From assembly GCF_041428715.1 (NCBI RefSeq), contig NZ_CP155572.1: DNA of 64,000 nucleotides; one strand, given 5' to 3'. Positions within the stretch are counted from its first letter, which is position 1. Each line of letters opens with the position of its first letter. Both the position numbers and the translations under genes were made by a program. Shown in pieces: positions 26,524 to 35,933 of this stretch. The stretch comes from Sporomusa malonica (GTDB lineage Bacteria > Bacillota > Negativicutes > Sporomusales > Sporomusaceae). The notes beneath the pieces are model-generated. The model worked only from the letters and a program-made list of their open reading frames with translations, was not told the DNA's origin and made no database searches.

Positions 26524-27846
26524 TTATTCAACTATTCGGCCCCAAAGCCCATCTTGGTAGAGCCCTTCAAGCTGTACGCTGCGAATTTTACCATTGTCTT
26601 CTTGACTGCCCCTTGTGTAAACGCGTATATAATTCCCGGTCAAGCCTGAGATTATTCCCTTAGTTTCTGTAGCTTCAACCAATACATCAAGCATCTGATC
26701 AGTAAACGACTTATGAAATTCTTCAGTCTGCCGATCAGCTATCTGTTGCAGCTGTTGTACCCGCCGCTTTTTTTCAACTTCAGGCACTTGCGCAGAGAAT
26801 TCGGCAGCTGGGGTACCTGTCCGGCGCGAATAGGGAAATACATGAATCTTGGCAAACGCCATAGTATTAACAAAAGCCAACGTACTTTCAAACATTTCGT
26901 CGGTTTCCCCTGGAAACCCAACAATGATATCAGTGGTAATCGCAATTTCCGGCACTTGAACTTTTATGCCGGCAATTAAATCCCGATACTGAGAAGTAGT
27001 ATAATGCCTATTCATGGCTTTCAAAATCCTGTCATCGCCTGATTGAAGCGGCAAGTGAAGATGCGGGCAGAGACGCTTATCTGTTTGCATTATAGATATT
27101 AGTCTGTCAGACACCTCCACCGATTCAAGCGAACCCAATCTAAGACGCATTAGTCTGCTGCCGCCAGCAGCCAACACTGTCTCTAGGGCATCAGTAAGCG
27201 TAACCTTTGTCCCCACATTAGCCAAGTCACGACCAAAAGCTCCTAAATGAATCCCAGTGAGCACTATCTCAGTAAACCCGGCTGCAACCAGCTTCTCGGT
27301 CTCTGCAGCAATACTGGCAAGCGGCCTGGAACGCAAAGGACCACGGGCGTAAGGAATTATGCAATATGTACAAAAATTAGTACAGCCTTCCTGGATCTTA
27401 AAGAAAGCTCTTGTTCGGCCCGGGATAGAAAATAGCGGTATATCCTCAAATTCCCTGGCCTGCATGATATCAGTAACAGCGTTCAGTTGGGCAGTCCGGT
27501 TATTAGCAGCAGCTGACTCTACCAATTCGACAATCTGTGCTCTATCCTGAGTACCAACAATAACGTCAACACCAGGGATTTGAGCAACTTGGCCGGGTGA
27601 AACTTGAGAATAGCACCCTGCAACAGCAATAATCGCACCGGCATTCTGCCGATTGGCCCGGCGAATGAGCTGCCGGGATTTCTTTTCGCCAAGGTTAGTG
27701 ACTGAGCAGGTGTTAATCACATAGACATCAGCCTGCTCACTAAAACTAACTACCTCGTAACCACGAGCTTTAAACAAGCCTTCCATTACTTCGGTTTCAT
27801 ACTGATTTACTTTACAGCCCAGTGTTGTAAATGCCACTTGTGGCAT
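26524..27846 (-). CDS. mtaB: tRNA t6A37 methylthiotransferase MtaB
   Basis: Radical-SAM enzyme that makes ms2t6A at tRNA position 37. 440 residues. The UPF0004 domain has three cysteines (TTLGCKVNQYE, NTCSVT, VAGCYSQ). The radical-SAM motif is CTNFCTYC, followed by PLQSGDDRILKAMNRHY, and a TRAM domain ends the protein. The ATG at 27846 follows TTAGGGGG and lies 2 bases past rsmE. The gene order dnaJ-prmA-rsmE-mtaB is common in Firmicutes. Confidence 0.95.
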   Translation of the reverse strand: MPQVAFTTLGCKVNQYETEVMEGLFKARGYEVVSFSEQADVYVINTCSVTNLGEKKSRQLIRRANRQNAGAIIAVAGCYSQVSPGQVAQIPGVDVIVGTQDRAQIVELVESAAANNRTAQLNAVTDIMQAREFEDIPLFSIPGRTRAFFKIQEGCTNFCTYCIIPYARGPLRSRPLASIAAETEKLVAAGFTEIVLTGIHLGAFGRDLANVGTKVTLTDALETVLAAGGSRLMRLRLGSLESVEVSDRLISIMQTDKRLCPHLHLPLQSGDDRILKAMNRHYTTSQYRDLIAGIKVQVPEIAITTDIIVGFPGETDEMFESTLAFVNTMAFAKIHVFPYSRRTGTPAAEFSAQVPEVEKKRRVQQLQQIADRQTEEFHKSFTDQMLDVLVEATETKGIISGLTGNYIRVYTRGSQEDNGKIRSVQLEGLYQDGLWGRIVE

Positions 27847-27848
27847 AG

Positions 27849-28586
27849 CTAGCCCCCTAAATCGCCGCACTGATACATAACAGCAGTTAACGCAGCTAAA
27901 GCTGCTGTCTCAGTACGCATAATCCGCGGCCCCATGGTAACAACTTTAACGCCATGTCCCAGGCATAACTCAACTTCATCTGAGCTAAAACCGCCTTCCG
28001 GACCAATAAACAGTAGATAGGTCGGCCTACCAGTTTCGGTCAATGTCTGTTTTAAGCCTTGAGAAGCTTGTCCCTCATACAGCATGATTTTACTTGCAGA
28101 GACAAATTCGTTATTTTTAAGCACATCGGCGAGGCGGGTCACTGGTAATATTTCAGGAATATAACTCCTACCGCACTGTTTGGCAGCTTCACGGGCTATC
28201 TTTTGCCAGCGTGCCACCTTTTCTGTTTGTTTAGCCAAATCATATTTAACTACACAATGCTCAGTGACTGCCGGAATTATGCCATACACGCCAAGTTCCA
28301 CCGCTTTTTGCACAATAAAGTCCATCTTTTCGCCTTTGGCCAAACCTTGAACAAGATAGACAGCCAGTGGTGGCTCAGTTTTGTCTTCAATAAGCTCAAT
28401 CAACCTGAGCTGGACAGCCTCAGGACTTACTTGAGTGATTTCAGCCTTACCAGATTTTTTGTTTTGACCAGACACTAACACAGTATCCCCAGCGGTCATC
28501 CTAAGCACAGAAGCTATATGACGGGCGTCAGTACCGTCAATCACCATAGTTTGGCTAATGGGCGCATCGATAAAGAAACGGCGCAT
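27849..28586 (-). CDS. rsmE: 16S rRNA (uracil1498-N3)-methyltransferase RsmE
   Basis: A SPOUT methyltransferase, 245 residues. The C-terminal SAM knot shows FIGPEGGFSSDEVELC and LGPRIMRTETAALAALT-like sequence (read as MGPRIMRTETAALAAL). It modifies U1498 of 16S rRNA. It lies 12 bases after prmA in the same operon. Confidence 0.96.
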   Translation of the reverse strand: MRRFFIDAPISQTMVIDGTDARHIASVLRMTAGDTVLVSGQNKKSGKAEITQVSPEAVQLRLIELIEDKTEPPLAVYLVQGLAKGEKMDFIVQKAVELGVYGIIPAVTEHCVVKYDLAKQTEKVARWQKIAREAAKQCGRSYIPEILPVTRLADVLKNNEFVSASKIMLYEGQASQGLKQTLTETGRPTYLLFIGPEGGFSSDEVELCLGHGVKVVTMGPRIMRTETAALAALTAVMYQCGDLGG

Positions 28587-28598
28587 GCAAGCGCCCCC

Positions 28599-29537
28599 TT
28601 AAAGGCTGCCGCTGCCAGCCACAATGGCTACCCAGCCGCCTTCTTCAATCACTTTATCAATAACAAACCCATTATCAATGAGTGCCTCAGTGACATCACT
28701 CAAACGCTCGGTAATAATGCCACTGGCAATAAATACGCCTTTACCGACCAGCCGTGTTCGAACGTCAGGCAGCATTTTTATAATTATATCAGCAATAATA
28801 TTCGCAACGATCACATCGGCCTTACCATCTACACCTGTCAAAAGGTCACCCTGGGTAATTTCTACAGTCTCAGTGACGTTGTTAAATGCAGCATTCTCCT
28901 TGGCTACCCGCACAGCTACCGGATCAAGATCAACAGCTCGTACGCTGGCGGCTCCCAGTTTAGCTGCAGCAACTGCCAATATTCCAGAACCTGTGCCAAC
29001 ATCGAAGACAATATTATCCGGCTTGATAACATCTTCCAGGCAGCGGATGCACATAGCAGTAGTATGATGCGTACCTGTACCAAAAGCCATGCCTGGATCT
29101 AGTTCGATAACGAGATCCCCTACAGCTGGCAAATACTCTTCCCAAGATGGCTTAATGACAATATGCTCACTCACCCGCACTGGATGAAAATATTCTTTCC
29201 AGGAAGAAGCCCAATCCTCTTCCTGTACTTCACGGCAATTAATGCAGCCCCGCCCTTTATCAAGGTTATGTTCGTGCAACTCGTTTACTCGTTCTTCAAA
29301 AACTCGCAGTTTATCGTCTAAGAGCTCGTCAACAGGTAAATAAGCTTTGATAATTACAACTTCTGTATTGAGTTCCTCGGGGATGTCGCAATAATCCCAA
29401 CTCCCTGAGCGCCGGTACGTATTTACCAGTTCTGGATCTTCGATTACTACCCCGCTAGAGCCCAGGTCATGGAAAATATCGGCCACTGCTTCAGTAGCTT
29501 CATGAGAGGTTTGAATGCTGATCTCAGCCCATTTCAT
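28599..29537 (-). CDS. prmA: Ribosomal protein L11 methyltransferase PrmA
   Basis: 312 residues from the ATG at 29537 (AAGGGGCG upstream). The SAM-binding motif VFDVGTGSGILAVAAAKLGA and catalytic-region NIIADIIIKMLPDV are present. It methylates L11 lysines. Directly downstream of dnaJ, as in many Firmicutes. Confidence 0.96.
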   Translation of the reverse strand: MKWAEISIQTSHEATEAVADIFHDLGSSGVVIEDPELVNTYRRSGSWDYCDIPEELNTEVVIIKAYLPVDELLDDKLRVFEERVNELHEHNLDKGRGCINCREVQEEDWASSWKEYFHPVRVSEHIVIKPSWEEYLPAVGDLVIELDPGMAFGTGTHHTTAMCIRCLEDVIKPDNIVFDVGTGSGILAVAAAKLGAASVRAVDLDPVAVRVAKENAAFNNVTETVEITQGDLLTGVDGKADVIVANIIADIIIKMLPDVRTRLVGKGVFIASGIITERLSDVTEALIDNGFVIDKVIEEGGWVAIVAGSGSL

Positions 29538-29572
29538 GCGCCATCGCCCCTTAAACTTCAAATATAAATATA

Positions 29573-30709
29573 TTACACGCCAAAGGCGTCTTTAAACTTT
29601 TTAAAAAACCCTTTTTCCTCTGATGTAGGATCAGCGCCTCCGGCTTGAGCAAACTCCTGTAAGAGCTCCTTTTGACGGTCAGTTAGCTTCTTAGGGGTTA
29701 TTAATTTAACCCGCACATGCTGGTCGCCGCGTCCATGACCGCGTAAATGCGGGATTCCTTTATCCTTGATGCGGAATACTGTGCCTGTTTGTGTACCTTC
29801 AGGAATTTTCAGCTTGACCTTACCGTCAAGTGTTGGAACTTCGATTTCATCCCCCAAAGTAGCCTGAACAAAATTAATCGGCACATCACAAATAACATCA
29901 TTACCCTCACGTGTAAACAGTTTATGCGCTTTTACGAAAAGATAAACATATAAATCCCCTGGGGGACCACCACGTTGCCCGGCTTCACCCTCATGCGCTA
30001 CGCGAAGTCTTGATCCATTGTCAACGCCAGCCGGAATCTTGATTTTAATTTTGCGTTTAACCCGGACTTTAGCCCGCCCGTTACACTCTTTGCACGGCGA
30101 CTTAATGATCTTTCCTTCTCCACGACAGCGCTCACAGGCTCTAACATTAACCATACGGCCAAAAGGAGTATTTTGCGTTACCTGAACCTGGCCTGTGCCT
30201 CGGCAGTCAGGACAAGTTTCTGGATGAGTTCCAGGTGCTGAGCCTGAACCATGGCAGGCGCTACAGTCTTCAGTCCGCGGCACTTGAATTTCAGTCTCTA
30301 AACCGAAAGCTGCTTCCTCAAAACTTATCTCCATATCGTACCGTAAATCAGGCCCCCGCTCTGGCCCAGTATTCCGACCACCGCCAAAACCAAACCCAGC
30401 CTGACCGAAGAACATGTCAAATATATCAGAGAAGCCGCCGGCACCGGCACCACCACCAAAACCGCCCCCGCCATTAGCGGCATCAAACGCAGCATGACCA
30501 AATTGGTCATACTGCGCCCGGCGTTCGGTATTTGATAGAATTTCGTAAGCTTCGTTTATCTCTTTAAATTTCTCCTCGGCTTCCTTGGGTTCATCGCGGT
30601 TAACGTCAGGATGGTACTTGCGGGCCAGTTTGCGGTACGCCTTTTTCAGTTCGTCTTCAGACGCCGTCTTGGCTACGCCTAGCACTTCATAATAGTCTCG
30701 CTTACTCAC
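29573..30709 (-). CDS. dnaJ: Chaperone DnaJ
   Basis: Hsp40 co-chaperone, 378 residues. A J-domain with the HPD motif (KYHPDVNRD), a Gly/Phe-rich region (about 75-125) and four zinc repeats (CSACHGSG, CPDCRGTG, CERCRGEG, CKECNGRA), then the substrate-binding C-terminal domain. The last repeat ends GRA instead of the usual GxG. A GTG start at 30709 is chosen; it lies 20 bases past dnaK with a weak GGATGGTG site, so coupling is likely. Confidence 0.97.
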   Translation of the reverse strand: MSKRDYYEVLGVAKTASEDELKKAYRKLARKYHPDVNRDEPKEAEEKFKEINEAYEILSNTERRAQYDQFGHAAFDAANGGGGFGGGAGAGGFSDIFDMFFGQAGFGFGGGRNTGPERGPDLRYDMEISFEEAAFGLETEIQVPRTEDCSACHGSGSAPGTHPETCPDCRGTGQVQVTQNTPFGRMVNVRACERCRGEGKIIKSPCKECNGRAKVRVKRKIKIKIPAGVDNGSRLRVAHEGEAGQRGGPPGDLYVYLFVKAHKLFTREGNDVICDVPINFVQATLGDEIEVPTLDGKVKLKIPEGTQTGTVFRIKDKGIPHLRGHGRGDQHVRVKLITPKKLTDRQKELLQEFAQAGGADPTSEEKGFFKKFKDAFGV

Positions 30710-30729
30710 TTCACACCATCCCAAAAAAA

Positions 30730-32571
30730 TTATTTCTTATCTTCGTCCACCACTTTATATTCGGCGTCCACTACTTTATCGTCATTTGGAGCGCCTTGCT
30801 GGCCACCTTGTGGGGCACCTTGGGCGCCCTCAGCTTGAGCATTAGCTTGATACATAGCAGTTGACAATTCATAAAGCGGTTTAGTAAGTTCTTCAGTGTC
30901 AGCTTTGATTGCTTCAATATCACTGCCTTTTAACGTTTCCTTCAGTTTATCAGCAGCTTGTTGAACCTTTTCTACAAGGGCTTTATCAGCTTTTTCGCCA
31001 AACTCTTTGATGGTTTTCTCTGCATTATATACCAGTGAGTCGGCATTGTTGCGTACTTCAACTTCTTCCTTGCGTTTTTTGTCTTCAGCCGCATGGGACT
31101 CGGCTTCTTTTACCATTCTTTCTACTTCATCTTTATCAAGTCCACCCGAAGAAGTAATTGTAATCTTTTGTTCTTTACCTGTTCCTAAATCTTTTGCAGA
31201 GACGTGAACAATACCATTAGCATCAATATCGAAGGTAACCTCGATGCGCGGAACACCGCGTGGAGCAGGAGGAATGCCTGAAAGTTCGAAGCGTCCCAAC
31301 GTCTTATTATAAGACGCCATTTCGCGCTCGCCCTGCAGTACATGAATATCAACAGATGGTTGATTATCAGCAGCAGTCGAGAAGGATTGGCTCTTGGAAG
31401 TCGGAATGGTGGTGTTACGGTCAATAATTTTGGTAAATACCCCGCCAAGAGTTTCAATACCCAAGGACAGCGGTGTAACATCCAGGAGTAATACGTCTTT
31501 TACTTCACCGACAAGCACGCCGGCTTGAATGGCAGCACCAACAGCTACGCACTCGTCAGGATTAACACCTTTGTGTGGCTCTTTCCCCAAGGACTTTTTA
31601 ATAGCTTCTTGGACGGCCGGGATACGAGTGGAGCCACCAACAAGAATAACTTTGTCAATATCTTTAGCTGATAGCCCGGCATCACTCAAGGCCTGGCGGG
31701 TTGGTCCCATGGTAGATTCAATAAGATCAGCGCACAGTTCCTCGAACTTAGCACGAGTCAGGTTAATATCAAGGTGTTTCGGTCCAGTCTGATCAGCAGT
31801 GATAAACGGTAGGTTGATATTGGTAGTAAGTACGCCTGACAATTCAATTTTGGCTTTTTCGGCAGCTTCACGTAAACGCTGCATGGCCATACGGTCATTT
31901 GCCAAATCAATGCCTTGCTGTTTCTTGAATTCGGCTACCAGCCAATTCATAATACGCTCGTCAAAATCATCGCCGCCAAGGCGGTTATTACCACTTGTGG
32001 CTTTAACCTCAAATACGCCGTCACCCAGCTCAAGAATGGACACGTCAAAAGTACCGCCACCCAAGTCAAATACTAAAATGGTGTGGTCGTTGCCTTTATC
32101 CATACCATAGGCCAGAGCAGCCGCAGTAGGTTCGTTGATAATACGAAGCACTTCAAGGCCAGCGATAGCACCAGCATCTTTAGTAGCCTGACGCTGGCTG
32201 TCAGAAAAGTAAGCAGGAACAGTAATTACAGCCTGAGTCACGGTTTCGCCAAGGTAAGCCTCTGCATCAGATTTTAGTTTTTGCAGAATCATAGCTGAAA
32301 TTTCCTGTGGAGTATAATCTTTGCCATCAATATTTACTTTATAAGTAGTTCCCATATGGCGCTTAATAGAGCTAACTGTGCCTTCAGGATTAGATACTGC
32401 CTGGCGCTTAGCTATTTGTCCAATTAAACGCTCCCCATTTTTTGAAAAACCAACTACTGAAGGCGTAATGCGACTACCTTCCGGGTTGGGGATAACAACA
32501 GGCTCGCCGCCTTCCATCACAGACACACATGAGTTAGTAGTACCAAGGTCAATACCAATTACTTTTGCCAT
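30730..32571 (-). CDS. dnaK: Chaperone DnaK (Hsp70)
   Basis: 613 residues, full length. ATPase motifs IGIDLGTTNSCV, DLGGGTFDVSIL and VGGSTRIPAVQ are intact. The substrate domain and a Gln/Gly-rich lid tail ending DAEYKVVDEDKK follow. ATG 32571 has AAGGAGG. Transcribed with hrcA, the archaeal-like chaperonin, grpE and dnaJ from the CIRCE promoter. Confidence 0.99.
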   Translation of the reverse strand: MAKVIGIDLGTTNSCVSVMEGGEPVVIPNPEGSRITPSVVGFSKNGERLIGQIAKRQAVSNPEGTVSSIKRHMGTTYKVNIDGKDYTPQEISAMILQKLKSDAEAYLGETVTQAVITVPAYFSDSQRQATKDAGAIAGLEVLRIINEPTAAALAYGMDKGNDHTILVFDLGGGTFDVSILELGDGVFEVKATSGNNRLGGDDFDERIMNWLVAEFKKQQGIDLANDRMAMQRLREAAEKAKIELSGVLTTNINLPFITADQTGPKHLDINLTRAKFEELCADLIESTMGPTRQALSDAGLSAKDIDKVILVGGSTRIPAVQEAIKKSLGKEPHKGVNPDECVAVGAAIQAGVLVGEVKDVLLLDVTPLSLGIETLGGVFTKIIDRNTTIPTSKSQSFSTAADNQPSVDIHVLQGEREMASYNKTLGRFELSGIPPAPRGVPRIEVTFDIDANGIVHVSAKDLGTGKEQKITITSSGGLDKDEVERMVKEAESHAAEDKKRKEEVEVRNNADSLVYNAEKTIKEFGEKADKALVEKVQQAADKLKETLKGSDIEAIKADTEELTKPLYELSTAMYQANAQAEGAQGAPQGGQQGAPNDDKVVDAEYKVVDEDKK

Positions 32572-32602
32572 TGTTAATTTCCTCCTTAAGTAAAATGCTT
32601 AA

Positions 32603-33184
32603 TTAACTGTTTCCTGCTACTTTTACCATGCTAGGGCGAATTACCCGTCCGTTGACTTTATAGCCTTTTTGCAACTCTTCGATGACCATGCCATCAGGCT
32701 GGTCGTCTGCTTCAACCCGCATAACTGCTTCATGCTCGGCAGGGTTAAACATATTGCCCACAGCATTGACAGGCTCTACACCTAACTGGCAAAGAGAATT
32801 ATTCAATTGCCGGAAAATCATTTGGACACCTGTTGTCAATGTATTGAGATCAGTTGTAGAACTGGCAGTTGCCCGTTCAAAGTTATCGACTACAGGCAAT
32901 AGCTCGCAGATAATACGTTCAGCTACTACTATCGATAATTCTTCTTTTTCCTGCCTGGTACGCCGCCGGAAATTATCAAAATCGGCCTGCAGCCGCTTAT
33001 ATCTGTCAGTCATTTCATCAAGCAAGCGACTTTTCTCATTTAGCGCAGTCAAAAATTGATTTACATCCTGGGGCGAAAAGCAAATTTCTGGATTATCACT
33101 AGTTGCCGTATCAGCGTATTCATTTTCCTGGCCTGTATTGGCCTCCACTTGCTCTTGCTTTTCCTCTTGCTCTTTTTTTGCCAT
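32603..33184 (-). CDS. grpE: Nucleotide exchange factor GrpE
   Basis: 193 residues from the ATG at 33184 (GGAGGTGG upstream). A Glu/Gln-rich N-terminus, a long coiled-coil and the beta-domain MFNPAEHEAVMRVEADD through VNGRVIRPSMVKVA, all typical. It swaps ADP for ATP on DnaK. It lies 18 bases past the chaperonin gene. Confidence 0.97.
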   Translation of the reverse strand: MAKKEQEEKQEQVEANTGQENEYADTATSDNPEICFSPQDVNQFLTALNEKSRLLDEMTDRYKRLQADFDNFRRRTRQEKEELSIVVAERIICELLPVVDNFERATASSTTDLNTLTTGVQMIFRQLNNSLCQLGVEPVNAVGNMFNPAEHEAVMRVEADDQPDGMVIEELQKGYKVNGRVIRPSMVKVAGNS

Positions 33185-33202
33185 AAATTCCACCTCCGCT
33201 AG

Positions 33203-34786
33203 TTAAAAATCCGGCATACCGCTATCTGCAGCGCCTGCCTTCTGGGCATTAGCCCCTTCTTCTTTTTTCTTAATAATAGTATCAATACGCAAAATGGCTA
33301 CAGCCACTTCACCTGCAGCCTTTATGGCGTGAAGTTTTACGGGGACAGGATCAACGACGCCCCGTTCAAGCATATCGACTACTTCGCCAGTATCACAATC
33401 TATACCAAGCGAATCGCAGTTTTGCGTTGCTTGGGTAGTAACAACTTCTTCTACCTTTTCAAGCGGATTAAAACCGGCGTTTTCTACGATTTGCGACAAA
33501 GGCTGTTTAAGAGCGTTTGTTACGCAGTCAAGGCCATAGGCAGCCATTCCCTTGAGGTTATCGCGGTACTTACCGACCTCCCTGGCCATGGTAACCTCTA
33601 TCGAGCCACCACCTGGTATATAGCCGCCTTTCACAGCAGCCTGTACGCTTGAAGCAGCATCTTTTGCAATACGCTCGCGCTCTCCAACTACCTCTTCAGT
33701 CGCTGCCCCTACTAATATTGTGGCCATAGGTTTGCCGCTACCGCCGATAACACGTACCTGTTCGAGTTTTTCATCTTGGTAGACCTTTTCAGCAGCCCCC
33801 AGATATTTTTCAATATCAGCAGGTTCCTTTTTGAGACCAGTGCGTTTGATCATCCTCGCACCGGTATGATCGGCCACTCGGCGCAAGTCTTTTGACGATA
33901 CGCGTTCAATCACCATGATGTTGGCATCTGTAAGAATTTCTTCGGCAGCACTATGTACACCACGGTCAACCATAACAACGTTCACACCAAGGCTAACAAT
34001 TTTTTGAACATTTTTCTTAAACTCGTCCTGAAGATCAATGTAGCGTTTAAAACCAGCCTCGGTACTTAACGCCTCATCTTCAATCTCTTCCGGCTCAAGG
34101 GCATCATCAATCAGTAGTAATTTTGCGCCTACTATTTCCTCAGGCATTTCTTGAGTCATGCGCTCCTGATCAACAATAACGCCCATGAATACCTCGTTAT
34201 TGGCACCGGCTTCAGCGGTTATGATTTCGGATAGCTTAAAGTTATATTCGTTGAGCTTTTCTACACCAATCAGCTTGGCTGCTTCCACGACCAAGTCGGC
34301 AATATCATCATGTTCCCGCCCGGCAATCATGGCAATACTCCGGAGGATAGGGTCATTCACCTCGGTAATAGTACGAGCGCGTTCCTTAACGCCGTCTAAG
34401 ACCTTAGCTATGCCATATTTTACTCCTTCAATTACCCTGGCAACAGGTACACCGCGCATGACCTGACTTACGCCTTCTGATACCAGGCTGCCGGCCATAA
34501 TTGTGGTAGTAGTTGTACCATCTCCTACTTCTGCTTGCTGCGCCTTGGCAGTATTAATCAGCATTTTGGCTGCAGGGTGATTGACGTCCATCTTATCTAG
34601 AATGGTAACACCATCATTGGTAATGATGACTTCGCCAAAGCGGTCAACCAGCATAGTATCAAGCCCTTTCGGGCCGATAGTTCCTTCAACGGCAGCGGTA
34701 ATTGCCCGCACAGCATTCGCGTTAGTTAATAGGGCGGCCAAACGCTCATCCACATCAGCGCCACTGCCAGCTTGCTTTAAATTCAT
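33203..34786 (-). CDS. Archaeal-like (group III) chaperonin in the HSP70 operon
   Basis: 527 residues, a 60-kDa chaperonin of the thermosome/CCT type rather than GroEL. The equatorial ATP-site motifs read EGTIGPKGLDTMLVD, ITNDGVTILDKMDVNHP and GDGTTTTTIMAG, and later GGYIPGGGSIEVTMAREV; the aspartate-rich DPILRSIAMIAG follows. These match group II spacing and wording. GroEL hallmarks such as the N-terminal AKDIKFGEDAR and the GGM tail are absent, though the end GMPDF is short and not repeated. Group II/III chaperonins have a built-in lid and need no GroES. No groES is present here. Bacterial examples in hsp70 operons have been described in some Firmicutes (archaeal-like chaperonins). ATG 34786 has GGGGGG upstream. 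Confidence 0.93.
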   Translation of the reverse strand: MNLKQAGSGADVDERLAALLTNANAVRAITAAVEGTIGPKGLDTMLVDRFGEVIITNDGVTILDKMDVNHPAAKMLINTAKAQQAEVGDGTTTTTIMAGSLVSEGVSQVMRGVPVARVIEGVKYGIAKVLDGVKERARTITEVNDPILRSIAMIAGREHDDIADLVVEAAKLIGVEKLNEYNFKLSEIITAEAGANNEVFMGVIVDQERMTQEMPEEIVGAKLLLIDDALEPEEIEDEALSTEAGFKRYIDLQDEFKKNVQKIVSLGVNVVMVDRGVHSAAEEILTDANIMVIERVSSKDLRRVADHTGARMIKRTGLKKEPADIEKYLGAAEKVYQDEKLEQVRVIGGSGKPMATILVGAATEEVVGERERIAKDAASSVQAAVKGGYIPGGGSIEVTMAREVGKYRDNLKGMAAYGLDCVTNALKQPLSQIVENAGFNPLEKVEEVVTTQATQNCDSLGIDCDTGEVVDMLERGVVDPVPVKLHAIKAAGEVAVAILRIDTIIKKKEEGANAQKAGAADSGMPDF

Positions 34787-34800
34787 GTAGTTCCCCCCAT

Positions 34801-35832
34801 CTATAACACCTTATACTTTTTCAGAATATCACCTAAATGGCGCTGCATAAACTTTAACACAGACATAGTTTTTCCATACTCCATTCTGGTGGGGCCCAAC
34901 ACGGCTACAGTTCCTACCACCTGACCATCAATGCGGTAAGTGGCTTGAACAACGCTGCAGTCGTGAATGCCTATATATTTATTCTCCTGCCCAATAGTAA
35001 CAACAACTCCATCGCTATCGGCCATATGAAGAATATCGCAGAGCAATCGGTCTTCCTCAAACATGGTTAATAAGTCTTTAACTTTATCGACATCCCTGAA
35101 TTCAGGCTGATTTAACATCTGATTCGTACCGCCAAGATAAATCTTCTCATTTTTCTCAACTGTAAGAACATGCTTTAAAAGTGTAATAGCCCGTTCAAAT
35201 ACTTGAGGGTCAGGCAAAATGTCGTTTTGAATATCTTTTAGAACCGGCGTCGTAATCCGGTCAACAGCTAAGCCTCCAAGCCGGGAATTTATTGCTGTTG
35301 CCACCCGGCTCAAGTCTTCATGACAGAGCCCTTCAGGTATTTCTATTATTTTATTTTCCAGCAGCCCGGTATCTGTAACTATGACAACGATTGATCGACG
35401 CTCATCCAGTGGTAAAAACTGAAGATATTTAAAAGTACACTGTGACACCTGTGGCGCTAGTACCATGGAAACATTCCGAGTCATGCGAGACAATATCTTA
35501 GCTGTCTCTTGGAATACTTCTTCAATCCGTCCGGCCTTAGTATGGTACCAATTATCAATAATGGCAATATCTTGGTCGGAGATCTGGGGTGGTGCCAATA
35601 AACAGTCAACATAAAAACGGTAGCCTTTGACTGACGGTATTCTGCCAGCGGAAGTATGCGGTTGTTCAAGATAGCCTAAAAGCTCCAAATCTGCCATTTC
35701 ATTACGAATAGTTGCAGGACTGACCCCTAAATTGTATTTTCGTGCAATCGTCCGTGAGCCGATCGGTTCTGCGGTAGATATGTAATCATCAATAATGGCC
35801 TGCAGTATTTGGCGCTTTCTTTCGTCTAACAT
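34801..35832 (-). CDS. hrcA: Heat-inducible transcription repressor HrcA
   Basis: 343 residues from ATG 35832 (GGGAGGTG upstream; the open frame extends back over the CIRCE but that part is leader). Winged-helix N-terminus DERKRQILQAIIDDYISTAEPIG, then ATIRNEMADLELLGYLEQPHTSAGRIPS, read in pieces. It binds CIRCE and is usually reactivated by GroEL. Here the first gene downstream is the archaeal-like chaperonin, so the feedback partner may differ. Confidence 0.97.
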   Translation of the reverse strand: MLDERKRQILQAIIDDYISTAEPIGSRTIARKYNLGVSPATIRNEMADLELLGYLEQPHTSAGRIPSVKGYRFYVDCLLAPPQISDQDIAIIDNWYHTKAGRIEEVFQETAKILSRMTRNVSMVLAPQVSQCTFKYLQFLPLDERRSIVVIVTDTGLLENKIIEIPEGLCHEDLSRVATAINSRLGGLAVDRITTPVLKDIQNDILPDPQVFERAITLLKHVLTVEKNEKIYLGGTNQMLNQPEFRDVDKVKDLLTMFEEDRLLCDILHMADSDGVVVTIGQENKYIGIHDCSVVQATYRIDGQVVGTVAVLGPTRMEYGKTMSVLKFMQRHLGDILKKYKVL

Positions 35833-35851
35833 CGACAACACCTCCCTGTTG

Positions 35852-35878
35852 TTAGCACTCATGTCAATCGAGTGCTAA
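35852..35878 (-). promoter_or_regulatory. CIRCE operator (HrcA binding site)
   Basis: A perfect inverted repeat TTAGCACTC - 9 bases - GAGTGCTAA, 20 bases before the hrcA start and just downstream of the promoter's start point. HrcA bound here would repress the whole heat-shock operon. Confidence 0.97.
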
Positions 35879-35889
35879 CACCTACTAAA

Positions 35890-35918
35890 AAAATACCACT
35901 CCTTGGGTTTAATGTCAA
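35890..35918 (-). promoter_or_regulatory. Sigma-A promoter of the heat-shock operon
   Basis: -35 TTGACA (35913-35918), exactly 17 bases, -10 TATTTT (35890-35895), followed by the CIRCE. Confidence 0.85.
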
Positions 35919-35933
35919 GATAGTACTGCTTAT

